Source of the DNA: Stercorarius parasiticus
Lineage: Eukaryota; Chordata; Aves; Charadriiformes; Stercorariidae
Assembly: GCA_013396915.1 (NCBI GenBank)
Contig: VWZL01002577.1
Location: 434,001 to 498,000, forward strand
Direction of reading: 5' to 3'
DNA length: 64,000 nucleotides
The notes beneath the pieces were generated by a model that was not told the origin of the DNA, made no database searches, and saw only the letters and a list, made by a program, of their open reading frames with translations. Below, in pieces: positions 45,966-58,807 of this stretch (position 1 is its first letter; each line of letters opens with the position of its first letter). The position numbers and the translations under genes were made by a program.

Positions 45966-48900
45966 GTATTCATTTTTGCATTATTTTCTTATTTTTAGAT
46001 ATTCTGACATCTATATTAAGATTGGCTTTTTTTTTTTTTTCCTTTTTCCCCCCAAAGCTTTTGACCATGATCACATCTTGGCCCAAAGAAAATGGATGGT
46101 GCTTTCTTTTGGGATACATTCTAGAAAAATTACCCACTTTTAGTCTGAATAAAAAATATCTGATAAAAAATAGGGTTTTTTTTTGTTTTCTTCCTGGTGG
46201 CAAGCAGTCATCTGGATAGTAAGGTGTCGATTTTCTGTTTAGTATGTCTTGCGTGCTTTTAGGTGTTACCTCCATGAAAGATGAAAGCATTGCATGAGCA
46301 ACCATTCTTCATGCTCATCTCCTGGAACTGAGGGGTGATAAGTGTTGCTAGATCAAAGTACAGCCATTTTGGTATTTTCTGTTAATATCCAGCCCGAATC
46401 CAGGATCCTGCGTTGAATACAGCACAGGTGCAGCGATCGCAGTTGGTGAGCTTTGTCTGCATGGACTTCATTGCAAGATGGTAGGCCTAAAGCTCACTAG
46501 TGAGTTCTAAGCAGCCTAGCCAAATCCTAATCCTACAGAGTGCTGAGCTTGTGAAATCATGCAAGGAGGTTCATTGAAATTCAATAGGACTTTGTGTGGG
46601 CATCAACACAGCAATGCTGTCTCTGTGTGTTGACTGGCAGCACTGGGGCCTTAATTTGTTAGTCTATGTAGATGGCATTTCATACAAACTTTAATGTCTT
46701 TTTTTAGTCATATATCATTGTAAAGGAATAATCAGATAGCATGGGAAGCAATTTTTGCAGTTTCTTGGCATTTAATTTCTTTGGCATTACAGTCTTGAAA
46801 ATCTAATATATTTAAGTAGAAACCATATGTATAAAAATTACTCACAGCAAACCTGTGTGAAACCTTCCCTTTGGAATATTATGATTATAGTCGAGGAAAG
46901 GAAGAAAACCAATAAATGGAGCTTGGAGAAAAGGGTGAAAAAGTCCTTAAGAATTTGGTTTTGTTGTTATTGCTATTGTTGCAGTTATATTATAAATTCA
47001 CAAAAAACATTATATAGCATCAAAATAGTGTACTGAAAAAAACCCTGAAAGTTTGCAAGACTTCACAAAAAGTTCAAAGAGACTTCATTCATCTTTAATA
47101 TGATTTGAACAGCTTTATAAATTTTTTTTAATGGTAGTGGTATTAGGGTTTTTAAACCTTAATTTTCTGAAATATTTTAAATAACTATGAATCACAATTG
47201 ATTTAAAGCTCTGAAGTGTCTCTTTCAGTCAAATGTAACAAATATTATTTGTTTTTACTTGATAATGGATGTGCTTTTGACTTGATTATAAAAAGTACAG
47301 CTAGGAAGGATTTCATAGCAATATAAACCTCATTTTAATTTCTGCAATTCTCAGCATTTTTTAAACAAGAAAAACTATGCCTGTTGTTACAAATTTTAAT
47401 TAAAGTTTTGAGTAAAATGATTGGGCATTGTTATAAAGACAGTGGTGTATACAGCAGATAGGAAATGTATGAAGGAAGACATTGGTTATGCAAGTATCTT
47501 TTTTATACACATATATATCTGTGATGGTTCAAAGTTTTAGTTTTACTCTTTTTGTGTAGAATATAGACCATAAATCAAGGCTTTTGTCACATTTTTAATT
47601 ATGGAATTTCCAAATGGAATTAAATACTCCATTGTTCTTGAAATTAGTGGAAAGTTTAAGACACCTAGCAGTATACTTGCAAAATTGAATCTTTGGTGTG
47701 TTAATTTTTCTGCCAAACTAAAATCTGCTTTTTCTGTACTCATTATTGCATTCCAACACCTTTTTACCCAACCTCACATTCCTGCCTGATAATTAGTTAC
47801 ATGCGATGTCCCATTAAATGTAATATTTGGCACTCTAGGCTGTAAAGTGATAGTACCCATCCACCAAAAGTAAAGTTTTTTTGGAACATTTTTCATCACC
47901 AAACAGGAAATGCTATGAAGCTACAGCCACTTAGATGACTTGTTAGGACTTTTTCCACCTAAAATGCATCAGTAGGACAGTACCTGTAGGTGGGACTTCT
48001 GATAAACAGAAATAATGAAAAAAAATCCTAGGCCTAAGTAGTGTCAGATGTTAGCAGTATTTACATGACCTTGGTGAACATGCTTATCTTTGCTGTTTGT
48101 GCAAGAATGATGTTTCCAGGACACTGTACATGGTCTGCATTTTGAATGAGACATTTGTGATTCACCCAAAGCTTAAATGGAAGAATTTTATTTATTTAAT
48201 TTTCTATTTTACGTAGGTAAGATAAACTGGAAACCAGCTACAAATGTAACTCAGGCAGAGAAATTATGATACAGAATTTGCAAACAGGAATACCAGTTCT
48301 AGTTATTTAAAATCAGGTGTGGTGAAAAAAAACATTTGTGATGTCAATACAGTTTTTAAAGGATCCAAGTACGGTTAGCTAACAGCAAGGTTTCCCATCA
48401 GTGGAAGTACTGAATTTTAAATCTGAGATGTAAATGGGTGTAGAATCAGACTGCACCCATAATTGTTTGATCCCTCCTTTCTATAATATGTGGCACACTA
48501 TTGAATCTGATGATGATCATATCACTATTTATACAGTATGTATTTTTTTTTAAGTGACTTTGCTTCATTGATGCTTATTTCCCTTTTATATTTGCCTTCC
48601 AAACCATTTGAGTCATTTGGAGTTACTGAATGTACTCAGTTGGAGCAGCGTGTACTTGGATTTTCTGAATTCTTTTAGTATTACTTATAAACAGTCTAAA
48701 GACAATGGTAATCTTTCCAATCGGTCTATCGGGAAATAATAACGATAAATTCAAGCATAACATGACATTCCAGCATTAATTTGTGTTTCTAACTAACTCA
48801 CAGAATAAAAAAGATTGAAGAGATACGGAGGAATAAGTAGGTATGATTGTAACATTATGTTTTAGTAGCACCAGTTGGGAATCTTGCAGCAGGAGATGGG

Positions 48901-49164
48901 GCAGACCACTGAATTGCTGTGAAATGCCTGAACACAAGATCTGATCTGCACCCCAGATACTGGGGAAAGACTCCCCTCTACTACTTTTATTCATCGAGCA
49001 GCTCGCAGGAGGAGCTAGCCACTTGTGTATTTTCAAGTGCTTCGGAGCAAACCCTGACTCGATAACTGTCTCACTGTCCTTTACAGCCCTACAGAGCTCT
49101 CTAAGGTTCAGGAGGTGAAAATACCAACTAGTGTATTGCAAAGGGGGAAGGACCAGGATTTGAT
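45966..49164. other. Unique DNA, no gene seen
   Basis: AT-rich single-copy text with a 14-T run at 46027-46040 and a 10-T run at 48543-48552. Open frames up to 121 codons (48776-49141, minus) show no domain and have no neighbours that would make exons. Confidence 0.6.
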
Positions 49165-49179
49165 TTGTTTCTATACATT

Positions 49180-49437
49180 ATGATTCCATGGCCGTACATC
49201 CTTATCCTATCTTCAACGGCAATGAGGTTAACAACAGCTGCCATTTGTAGAGAGCTTATTTGCTGGAAAAACTGTAAGTGGGAGGGAAACTGCATTGAGC
49301 TTACCAGAGGAGCTACTGAGTGCCAACTGCAAGACTCCAAGTATCACTGTAAGAGAAAGCCCACCAAAATCACCTCCTCTGAGAGCACTGAACCGCTGAT
49401 GTGCACTGTGCTCCTGGCACATCTGTTCCACAGATGA
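49180..49437 (+). CDS. Doubtful ORF: signal-like N-terminus, cysteine-rich body
   Basis: From the first true ATG at 49180 the frame runs 85 codons to TGA. The N-terminus (MIPWPYILILSSTAMRLTTA) is hydrophobic and would pass loosely as a signal peptide. The body has six cysteines in the spacing C-x4-C-x3-C-x5-C-x9-C-x7-C, ending in a KRKP stretch. That is unlike the beta-defensin or EGF patterns I know. The ATG context is ordinary, there is no visible promoter or poly(A) signal, and an opposing frame overlaps. An ORF this short is well within chance, so I list it only as a candidate. Confidence 0.12.
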   Translation: MIPWPYILILSSTAMRLTTAAICRELICWKNCKWEGNCIELTRGATECQLQDSKYHCKRKPTKITSSESTEPLMCTVLLAHLFHR

Positions 49438-49527
49438 CACACGTCCAAGCCTCACCGTCTTTAAAAGGAAGCCACAGCCTGTTAGATACCAGCAGCTGCT
49501 GCTTTACATTCCTGCGATAACATGCTC

Positions 49528-49582
49528 CTTGCTGCTTCTGCTGTTGGTGCCACTGTTGCTGCTGGTGCTGCCGGTGCTATTG
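49528..49582 (+). repeat. Imperfect CTG/GTG trinucleotide-rich stretch
   Basis: About 55 bases composed mainly of CTG, TTG and GTG triplets (for example TGCTGCTTCTGCTGTTGGTG), followed by CACCATCATCAT. One frame across it reads as a run of leucine and valine; this hydrophobicity comes from the triplet repeat and is not evidence for a membrane protein. Confidence 0.7.
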
Positions 49583-50493
49583 TCACCATCATCATTTTTC
49601 ACATCTGTGCTGAGCAGGACATTATACTCTCCAGGGTGTGGCTTCCAACCAAATGAGACAGCTTTGGTCAGGTGCTGGTCAGTGTGCGAGGCCTAGTACT
49701 GCCCCTGTGAGATTGACACAGTTTTACGCAAAGGCCAAGGTCAGACATGTGCACTGAACAATTTACTAGCCAGGATAACTTCCCTAGGTTAACCTGGGGC
49801 TAATTTAGAATTATGAAACCTGACCAGTTAATTTGGAGTTCCAGGAAAAGGTAGGCGCTACACTTGCCTTTGGACAGGCAGATAGCTGGCCAGTTTTCTG
49901 GCCCATGCAGTTCTGTCTGTGGAGCTACTCATCTGTCCTCGTGGTGAAGGGTGAGATGAGGAAGGAGAAAGAAATATCTAACACATAAGGAAGAACCTGC
50001 CATTTACATTTAAGAAACTGTCATCTGAAATCATTAACTTTATTTTTGTTAGGCCTGTCTAGATTCCTTCTGTTCCCCCTCACCCCAGGAGCCGTAAAAT
50101 AAGACAGGTGGTCTGGCTCCACTTTGTCTTCTGACCAACCTTGCAGACTGCAGGTGGTAGGGCTGGAAGCCGGGGACCAGCTCCTGCAGGCAAGTAGAGC
50201 CTGAAGATTGTAGAGGTGGAGGCTGTGGGGTTTACAGAGAGGGGTTTGATAGCTCCTCCAAGGAGAAAACCACCTCCAAAGTACTGGAAGGAGGGCAGTA
50301 CTTGTGTTTTTAGAGTCTTTAGCACGGGTAGTTTGTGGGGGCCACTAACAGATGAGAGCTGGAGGAGGCACTTGAGGAGGTGTGCAGCAGTCTTGCTGCC
50401 TGATGCCACTCTGCGACACAATGTTAAGGACAATGAGGTGCACTCCCACTCTATTGCATTAGTCATTGCTGACTGATGATGGGTAGAGCACAA

Positions 50494-53400
50494 AGTAGTA
50501 ATTTGTCATAATCCGAGATTTTATCTTAAAACCTGGATTTTAAATCAAGAATGAAGGACAGTAGTCCAGTAGTGTAGAAAAGCCAATTAAAATACACAAA
50601 ACCAAAGAGGATTTTTAAACCACAGTCCTGCTGGTATTTGTATGAAGTCATATGAGGGAAATTAGACTAAATGGTCTTTGTCTTCAGTCCTACAAAACTC
50701 TTAACCTTGGGCATCATCTAACAATAGGATGTGTAGAGAGAGATTATTTCTGGCTTTCAGGTCTCTTCTCCCAGAGGACCCATCTTTGTTCTTTTGGAAA
50801 GGAATTCAGTCATCTAAAAAAAAAATCCAATAATGACAAATTATTTGGAGAATATCCACCAGCTTGTTTAGTTTTCTTGTTAAGAGATCAAAGAAAACTT
50901 ATGTAATTTTTATATAACATTCATGTATGCACGCTTCCTTTCTCAGCAAAAGTGGTAACTTTACCTTGCCATGGTTTTATTTGTTTTGTTTTATTTTAAT
51001 ACTATTGTGTTTAAGAGCCTGTTTTTCCAGCTGGGCTTTCTAAATGTCCTCTAGTTACACAGTCTATCTTCACATTAACATGAAAATGTTTCTAATCTTA
51101 TCATGCATAGCTTGACTTGTGTACAAACATAAATTCTGACATTTGAATGGCTAGTGTAAATCTGTTTTAAACATCACTGGGATGAATGGGATTCTTGCCC
51201 TAGACTGCAACTGCTTTTCTGTTGTGTTTCTAAGACCTTCTAAAGTCCTTAAAATTGAAGTGATAAACTCTTCTTTAGTTTGTGTGGATACTTGATTTTA
51301 ACAGCACTGAAAGTACAGTATACTACTTACTCATTATACACATTTTCACTTACCTTTCCTACTATAAAGAACTGGGTACAGCTTGGTTGCCCCTTGTTCT
51401 AGCTTTCTTCTGTTCTTATCCCAGGAGAGTTAACATATTTGAACAAAAACCAGTTTTCTTCATAAACATGAAAGAAAAAAACCGTAGCTGCTCTTCAGAG
51501 TATTTTCTGAAGATTCTGAAATCCAGTTTGTGCATGTTCCTTTTCACTGCTTTATTTTAAGACCTGGGCCCTTCCCCAGGTTCTGCATCACTGTTTTATG
51601 TTTGTGTATGTGAATCTGTCACAATTGAGAGCAATACACCTATTAATAATGAAAATAATTTATCTCGTTTATCACTGCATACAGTGTTTTTACAAAGTAT
51701 AAAGAAGTCTCAGGGCATTTGTGATGAAAACCTAAATTAGAACAAATCTAAAAGTGGAAAGACAAACTGCAAGTCAGCAAAAGTCAGATTATTTGAACAT
51801 TATGTACCACTACTTTTTATTCAATATTCAATATTATTACTTGCTGGGTTTGAGAAAATCCTAATGAATTGGGATGTACTGAAAATGCTGCCAAGCTTAT
51901 ATTTCTTGCAGTATTGCCGGACTTCCTGTGCTAACATGTTAGAAATGAGCAAACACCGGGAAATTATGAAAAACATTATCCTCCTTCTAGGCCAAATCCT
52001 TCACCAAGACTGTTCAGCCAGGCAGTAAAAACAATTAAATAAAACACACAAAACCACATCCTTCAGGTTATGGATGCTTGCACAAGCTGATCCAAATCTC
52101 TGGATGTTTTGAGGTCCACTTGTCTCAAAGCAAAAGCCAAAATAGTCCAGACAGTGAATATGTTATGAGGTGTTTAAGGGAGAGGTCTGCCACATATCAT
52201 CAAGTGTTGCAACTCCTGGTTGTCTCTGTGAATGTAATTAATTTCCAGTTCTACGGTACCATCACACAAAGCATCATGGAACAATTTGGTAAATTCATGC
52301 TAACTGTAATAATGCACATATGGCTTTTTTATTTTTTCTATTTAAAATAGAAAGGCCTATATGTGCACCAATGAAATCCTTATTTTGAATTAGGGAAACA
52401 AAATACTTCCAGTGATTAAAGTCTGACGTACCTGTATACCTCTCCAATGCAAAGTAGTGGAAAGAGGGGAAAGAAAAACAGAGCTTTTTATTTTCACAAA
52501 TGTATAGTAGCTCAAGGCAAAGGTACTTTTTCTGAAAGTCATTTATGATTAACACTCAAGAAGTTGTTCTTAATGTGCAGTGTATTGAGGCAAAATGCCC
52601 ATTCTGAAAATGGTGGTCTCAGCTGGCAAACTATGCTGAACTTGAGGATATATAGGACATAAGATGAAAAATCAATGTGCAACAGAGGGCCAGGTAATCT
52701 GCTGGTGTTACTGTTAGTAAAGAGATGTGAATTTTCAACAGCTCAGGATCTAGACCAAAAAAATCTGTCAGCCTGTATGACTTAATCTAACTTTCTGTGA
52801 AGTCAGTGGCAGTCTTTCCATAGGGTTTAGTAGGTGTTGTGTCAAAGTGCAGTGCTGAACTTGCAGTGCTTTCCAGAACACTGAAATGTGGAAAAGAGAA
52901 TAATTTGCTTATTGAATTGCCAATTTTGTTGCTAGGAAACAGAAGTTCTTAATGAAGTATACAAAAGTGCGGGAGAAGTTAAGGTTTAACTTAGCAACAA
53001 GGTGGTTGTGAAGAATTTAGAGATTCAGTGTAATTTGGATGAGGTCCTGAGCCTACAACCCTTACTTGTGCTGATATATTCACTGTTGCCGTTGCTGGGG
53101 AGAGCTGTAACTCCTATTAGCTTGAAGGGGATTTGTATGTGCTTAGCACTTTGCAGAACTTGGACCTTGATGCTTACACACGTCTCGTATGCCGAATTTG
53201 CAGAGTCACAAATCTGGAAGAAAGAAATTTTGACTATTTTGGTCCTTTTGGGTTCTGGTCAGGCCAAGAATACTGAAAGAGTGGCTTTTCCCATAATATT
53301 TTATCACTTCAACTTTTCTTCCCATTCAGCAACAGGAAACTTGACATCATACGGAAGTGAAAAACATTTTTTTAGAACATATCCTGTCATTCAACCTTAA

Positions 53401-55623
53401 TTTAGGTCTGTTGTCCTGTCTTTCTGTGGCTCTGAACCCACAGGTCTTACTTTCAGGAGTGGACTGTTTCTCCCAGGTTGATGCCAAACATACCACCAAC
53501 ACTCATCCACAAAATTATATTCATAACCAACTTTTGAGAAACCCAACATACTGCAAAACTGAAGATTTGACCTGAAGATTTTTGAGGTTCAAGTTGTTAG
53601 CTCCTGTCTGTATTAGTTCCTTTGCCAGTCCAGCATAAGGATATTTCTGTAGGTCTAAACAGCACTGGCTACCAAAGAACCCTAATATTTTTAGGCTGTA
53701 TTCTTTGGAAGCACATGGATAGTCAAAATGGAACAGGTGAGAGAAGGAAGTATTATTCCTACTTTACTGATGGGAATGAGAGCCCAGAGTGTCAATGGTT
53801 TCTTCACAGCCATACAAGAAGTTCATGGAACAATTCCAAGATTCCAAAGTAATGCTGTAACCATAGGGCCATTCTTGTCTTGAATGAGTGCGTGGAGCCA
53901 TGCAATGTCTTCAGCATATTTGAAGCACCATTACGCAACAACTTCACTCTATTTTTCTAATAAAAGTCTTCACACACTTTGTATTTCAGAAGAACTGCAG
54001 AGACGTGCCCAATAAAAATACCCAGTGGCATGCTCATGAACATTGAACACAGTTATCAAAAATTAAAAGCCTACCCTCCGTAGAGAGCTTAAAGTACATA
54101 ACTTTCATTACGTATCTTGTAATGCCAAATTTCTTCAGAGGAGCCATGGTTCTAATTTACTCTTATTTAAAAGCAAACTGCAAGGAAAACCACAAAATTC
54201 CATGAACCTCAGCGATGCGCCCCAGGGCGCATTTGGCACATTACCACTTAAAACCTATTTCATTCTCAGACCCCTGAAATTGCATCAACTCCGGTTCCAC
54301 TATGAAATATTAGCATTTGCAGCCTGGACATCCTGCTGGAACGCTATGAGAACCTTATGGACATGCTGGAAAACTTGTCCCCTTTCCCTGAGACTTACTG
54401 GAGTCCCCACAGATTAATGTCATCCTTCAACAGTTGCTACCTCTCATGCAGGAAAGGTTAAATCTGTTGGTTTCAATTCTAGAGGCCTGGAAAACATTAT
54501 GTTCGAGGTAGCCACATGTCAAATACGTGGAACTTCTATACATGCATGTAGGAGACTATTCCATTTGCCACTAGACCCTAGCTAGGCAAACTTAGGATGA
54601 ATATCATTAAATCTTTTCTGTTTTTATTGGTTTGGGTTTTAGGACAAAAGCCTTGATAAGCAATGTCGTTAGTATCTTCCTAATTTTAAATCTTTTTTTA
54701 GTATAGAAATTAAATGAGAAGTCAACCTGGTTTTGATTACGTTTTCTTTTAGTCATGAACTGAGCTGACCGTAAAAATTAACTATTTTACTTTAAACAGT
54801 GATGTGTTGGATAACCAATACATTTTAGAGGAAAAAATTCCATAGAGCAACTACTAACTGTGTAGTTTCAGGTGACCTTTGATTGACTCTCTTTTTTTGC
54901 AAGTGTTTTGGTTCAAAGTTTTAAACTCAGGTGCCGGATACTGGACATCTAACTGACTTGGAATTCTTCAGTGTTTTAAATGCTAGATGTTCTTTTAATG
55001 GTATACATTATTTTTTTTTCTGTAGTGGGGAAATACTTAAGTAAGACTCTTTTGCACCATTTAAGGGGATCACCTTCACTGAGCACATCAAAATCTGAGA
55101 TAAGCATAGAAACTAAGCATAGAAAACTGTAATTTAAAACACTAGGCTCTTTCTCAGTTGATTTTACATGCAGATCTGCAGCAGTTCTGTAAACTACGTA
55201 AGTCCTCAGAACTCTAAACCTATCTATGGCACCCTTGGGCAAGGCTAGAATTATGAAAATTTCAGACTTATGATCTTTTGCTGTTGAAATGAGCAAGAAA
55301 ACCTGTAGGCAGGAAGGAGTTTGCATTGTTCAAAATCCTTAATGGAGTTTAAATTGTGTTGAACACTAGGGCCAATTTGATTGAACTCCAGTGAAGATTT
55401 TTGGCACGGATGTGACAGAGCTGATACAGCATGCCAAGGGAGGTAGTTAGGATCAAGCATTCTTCTACCAGCTTTAATATTTATGTAGCGAATGGATGGG
55501 ATTTGTGAAGTCTGTGATGATGGTGAAAATGCTGTAACAACTCAAGACAGGTTTTAAATTACAGCAGTCTCTGCAAATAACATATTAATGCAAAATTTGT
55601 ATCTGTAACTTCAAAAAGGCAAC
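50494..55623. other. Unique DNA, no supported gene
   Basis: No transposon recognised. It includes a 10-A run at 50816-50825, an open plus-strand frame of 132 codons at 53002-53400 without a domain, a GC-rich 7-bp-stem hairpin at 54215-54232, and a codon-like Met-less frame at 54306-54458 described in the findings. Confidence 0.55.
54215..54232. other. GC-rich perfect stem-loop
   Basis: ATGCGCC (54215-54221) and GGCGCAT (54226-54232) are perfect reverse complements around a 4-base loop. Two CpGs sit in an otherwise CpG-poor area. It is too short to assign a role. Confidence 0.7.
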
Positions 55624-55657
55624 AAAGGCATTAAAGATATAAAGGCATTAAAGATAT
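55624..55657 (+). repeat. Perfect 17-bp tandem duplication
   Basis: The 17-mer AAAGGCATTAAAGATAT is present twice in direct succession (55624-55640, 55641-55657) without a mismatch, so this is a recent local slippage duplication. Confidence 0.95.
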
Positions 55658-55930
55658 TGTAGGTTTGGGGTAAGAACTAGTAATTTGAAATAAAAAACCA
55701 GAGGTATTAAAATTTATTTTGAACATACATGATGGGATAGAATTTGGAAGGAAGTGCTCAAGGTGGGAGACAAGTTTCCAGGTTACCTCCTTTTCTCACT
55801 TCAAGTTAACTTTAAACTCAAAAGGGAGATGGAGTGAATGTATGAATTCTTGGCCTTCAGATTTATAGGAAAAATCAGAGAATTCTGGAGCAGGTAACAA
55901 TGGACACTTTTGTTCAGAATTGCTTTCTTT

Positions 55931-55948
55931 CCCCGCCCCCCCCCCCCC
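55931..55948 (+). repeat. Poly-C tract
   Basis: CCCC, one G, then 13 C in a row (55936-55948). It is a simple homopolymer and a likely site of length errors or polymorphism. Confidence 0.9.
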
Positions 55949-58780
55949 AATGTTTTTTCTATTCATATAATTTAAAGCCTAATCTGAACAGGTTTTAATT
56001 TAGGGGTTTAAGGGTGGTTTTTAACTAAATATTAATCTGCCTTTCTGAATTTCAAAAAGGATATAGTATGAAACTTTTAGATCTCTGGTTTTGTTTTGTT
56101 TATTCCTAATAAAAGTCAGATTTCAGTGTTAATCTTATTCAAAAGTGTGTAAAAGCAAAGAGGTATCCACTGAAACTAGAGTTTCTCTTGGGGCTGTTCA
56201 TTTCATATCCTAATTCTACAAATTAATTTCTCTGTCATACAACTTTTGGATTCTGCTGGTTCTTTGCAATTTCCTGAAACAAAATACAAGGAAAATTTCT
56301 TTTGTGGAGTGTTTTTTTTAACTCAATTCTTGTTTGATTAATAACCATTTTTGGTTGCGCATTATTATGCTGAAGCACAGGTTTGCTTTTTATATCCTTC
56401 AGTCTAAGTAGTAGGTTTTCCAGAGCGTTGGTACATGACAGTGATAGAGACATACAAAGTGCTTTCTGAGAATCATGTAATTACTTAGTAAAGATGTTTA
56501 TGTATTTTTGTGAGAGAAGAAATATTCTTTTACAGTGATTAGTTAGAAGTCACTTTAGTATCTCGTAGCAAATCATTAATGACTTAAGAATGTGGAAAAG
56601 GAAATGCATATGGATGTAGCAGCTCATGAGCTTACTAAACTCTGCTCCCCAATTCAATCACATCATACATCAAAAGTAAAGTTTAAAATCAGAAGTTTAC
56701 ATTTATTTCTGGTGTTTAATTGCAGATCCCTAAAATTTGGGTAGTCAAGTTGTATTGCAGCAGATGTGGTGTTTTTACCTACAGTGTTACAAAATCTTTA
56801 CTTTTTGTCTTAGTGCGCTTGTTTGTGTGTTCAGTGCTCCATAAACTAAGTGAAACTGCATAGCGCCTTCCATGTTGATCCCCTGAAACTCAGTCCCCAG
56901 CTTGTGTTGGGTAAGGCCCTTCTCCAGGTTCCACTGAAGTATAGGAAAGTATTTGTGCCCATAGCAATGGACTTTGACGCAGACCATAGGCTGAAATATG
57001 TTCACAGCAGGTGACTACCAAGCCATGCTTTAAACAAAGTTGTTGTGGATAATATGTGATCTGGAAGACAAGAAAAAAAACCCAATTTTTTTTTGCTATG
57101 AGTGTTTGCTATGAATATTGATGCAGGTCTTCTCTGTACCTACTCATCCAACAGTACCCAGCTCTGCAGAAACTAGTAGCACCAGGTGGGAAGGGTACTA
57201 TTTTTTTCTGTTAATAATCTCAGCATTCATCTTAAGAGGCTTTAAAGGTAAAGAAAGTCCTCATTTTCTCCTACAAAGTCTGTCTTCAAAGAAAGAGGTT
57301 GTCTTCCTCCACTTGGGGCAAGTTGGTTCATATTCTGGAACACGTGGATTTTATGGTTTACATAGTTCACACATGCCTTCCTGTGAGCACAGGGTAGAAT
57401 GATGTCTTTTAATTTGTTTGAAAACCAACCAATGCTGAAACAGAGTTAGAGTCCTCAGCTGTGTTTCTCTCTTGTGTAATCTCTTTATTAACTTGAGCAA
57501 GCAGTCAATGCTGGCTTTATGTCAGGGGACCTTTTTCAGGTCATCCCAACCAGGAGAAATATTTTTTTTTTAACACAAGAAAATAATCTTTAAAAAAGAA
57601 GAGCCAAACCCAAACACTCTTTGGAGTAATTTCTTTATGCCATTTGTATAGACCAAAACATCCCAGGTATGTTTATAGCTGGGTATCTGTTTGAAGCTGG
57701 ATAGTTTGAAATACTTGTTTTAGCTTATTTTCCATAACTGAAAGTCTCCTAATTTCTGTGTGGTCAATGTAGATTTTAGGCTGTCTGGGGCAGAAGCTGT
57801 CTTTTCCTGTATCTGAGTACAATGCTTCCTTCCATAAGTTTGTGTGTGCAGCTTCTTAATATTAGTGTAGATTAGCACATACACTCGCTAGTGTGTATTA
57901 TAAAACAATTATTTTGTTCCAACACTCTCATAGCATTTGAGAGCAATTTGAAGCAACACTTCCAATAGCATTTAGCAGTGAAAAAAGACTTTCCTTTCTT
58001 GTCCTATGAGATCTTGTCTTTTGGCATTTGCCATTGCTTAGATAAGACCCCAAACTAACTCTTTTTATTATGAATGGCTTTCTCTGCTTTGCTCTGGTTG
58101 GTCTCTTATAACCAAATCTAAAAGCACACATCAGAGGCAAAAGGTCTCTAAATGTGCATACGTTGACTCCCAGGATAAAAATAAGAGCTCTTTACAAGTA
58201 AAGAGGGAAAGCACATGGAATCTCCTGTTTGCATCATGTTTATCAACATACCTCCTTGTCAAGCAAAACACTGGCAAAGACCACGGGCAAAGCAGCAGGA
58301 AAGAGCTCTGTGCTGAAGAGGTAGTGCTTAGAAAAGTTATGTTTATCAGGCAACCGTTGGGTGAGAATGTCATGGTGAAGCATTTCTGAAGAAGACTGGA
58401 TTTAACAAAAATAATCAGATTATGTCAGTGTATTTGTGATGATTTGGATGATATGGTTGGTGAGCTCTATGACTGTGAGTACCCACTGGAGTAGCTCTTT
58501 GGTGAATTAGGACCTATTATCTTAATTACAGCACCTTTGTGTCAACCAGTTCTTGTCAAAGCCTCTTCACTACAGAAGGGAGTAGTAGTTCTCAGGGGTG
58601 GGATGGCCCTGCACTCTTGTGATCTTTGCTAAATCTCTGACCTGGTCACTCGATACTGGTAGTCTGTTAAATTTCTAGCTTGTGTTTAGCTGTGTTTCCG
58701 TGGAAATATGCATAACCGTACCATCTGTGTTCCAAATCTGGTGATATAGGGGTAGTCATCATTCCTAGCACCGAATCCTC

Positions 58781-58807
58781 GGTCCTTCTGGTCCTTCCGG
58801 TCCTTCC
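58781..58807 (+). repeat. Short 9-bp minisatellite (three units)
   Basis: Three consecutive units of GGTCCTTC plus one variable base, starting at 58781. A minor local duplication. Confidence 0.8.

Larger units (their letters stand above)
49165..50493. other. GC-richer block with CTG-rich stretch, no supported gene
   Basis: Noticeably richer in G and C than its flanks. It holds a cysteine-rich open frame (49180-49437), a CTG/GTG-rich stretch (49528-49582), and overlapping frames on both strands at 50080-50493. The 137-codon minus frame there (50080-50493) has no recognisable domain. It might be part of a non-coding transcript or a regulatory block; nothing in the sequence proves either. Confidence 0.4.

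Noticed and set aside
49401..49696. Met-less frame reading as a leucine/valine-rich membrane segment
   Set aside because: The hydrophobic run is produced by the CTG/GTG triplet-rich stretch at 49528-49582, and no ATG start exists.
50080..50493. 137-codon minus-strand ORF in a GC-richer block
   Set aside because: No recognisable domain, an opposing plus-strand ORF over the same bases, and reduced stop frequency because of higher GC.
53002..53400. 132-codon plus-strand ORF
   Set aside because: No recognisable domain, no splice or promoter context, and a length compatible with chance.
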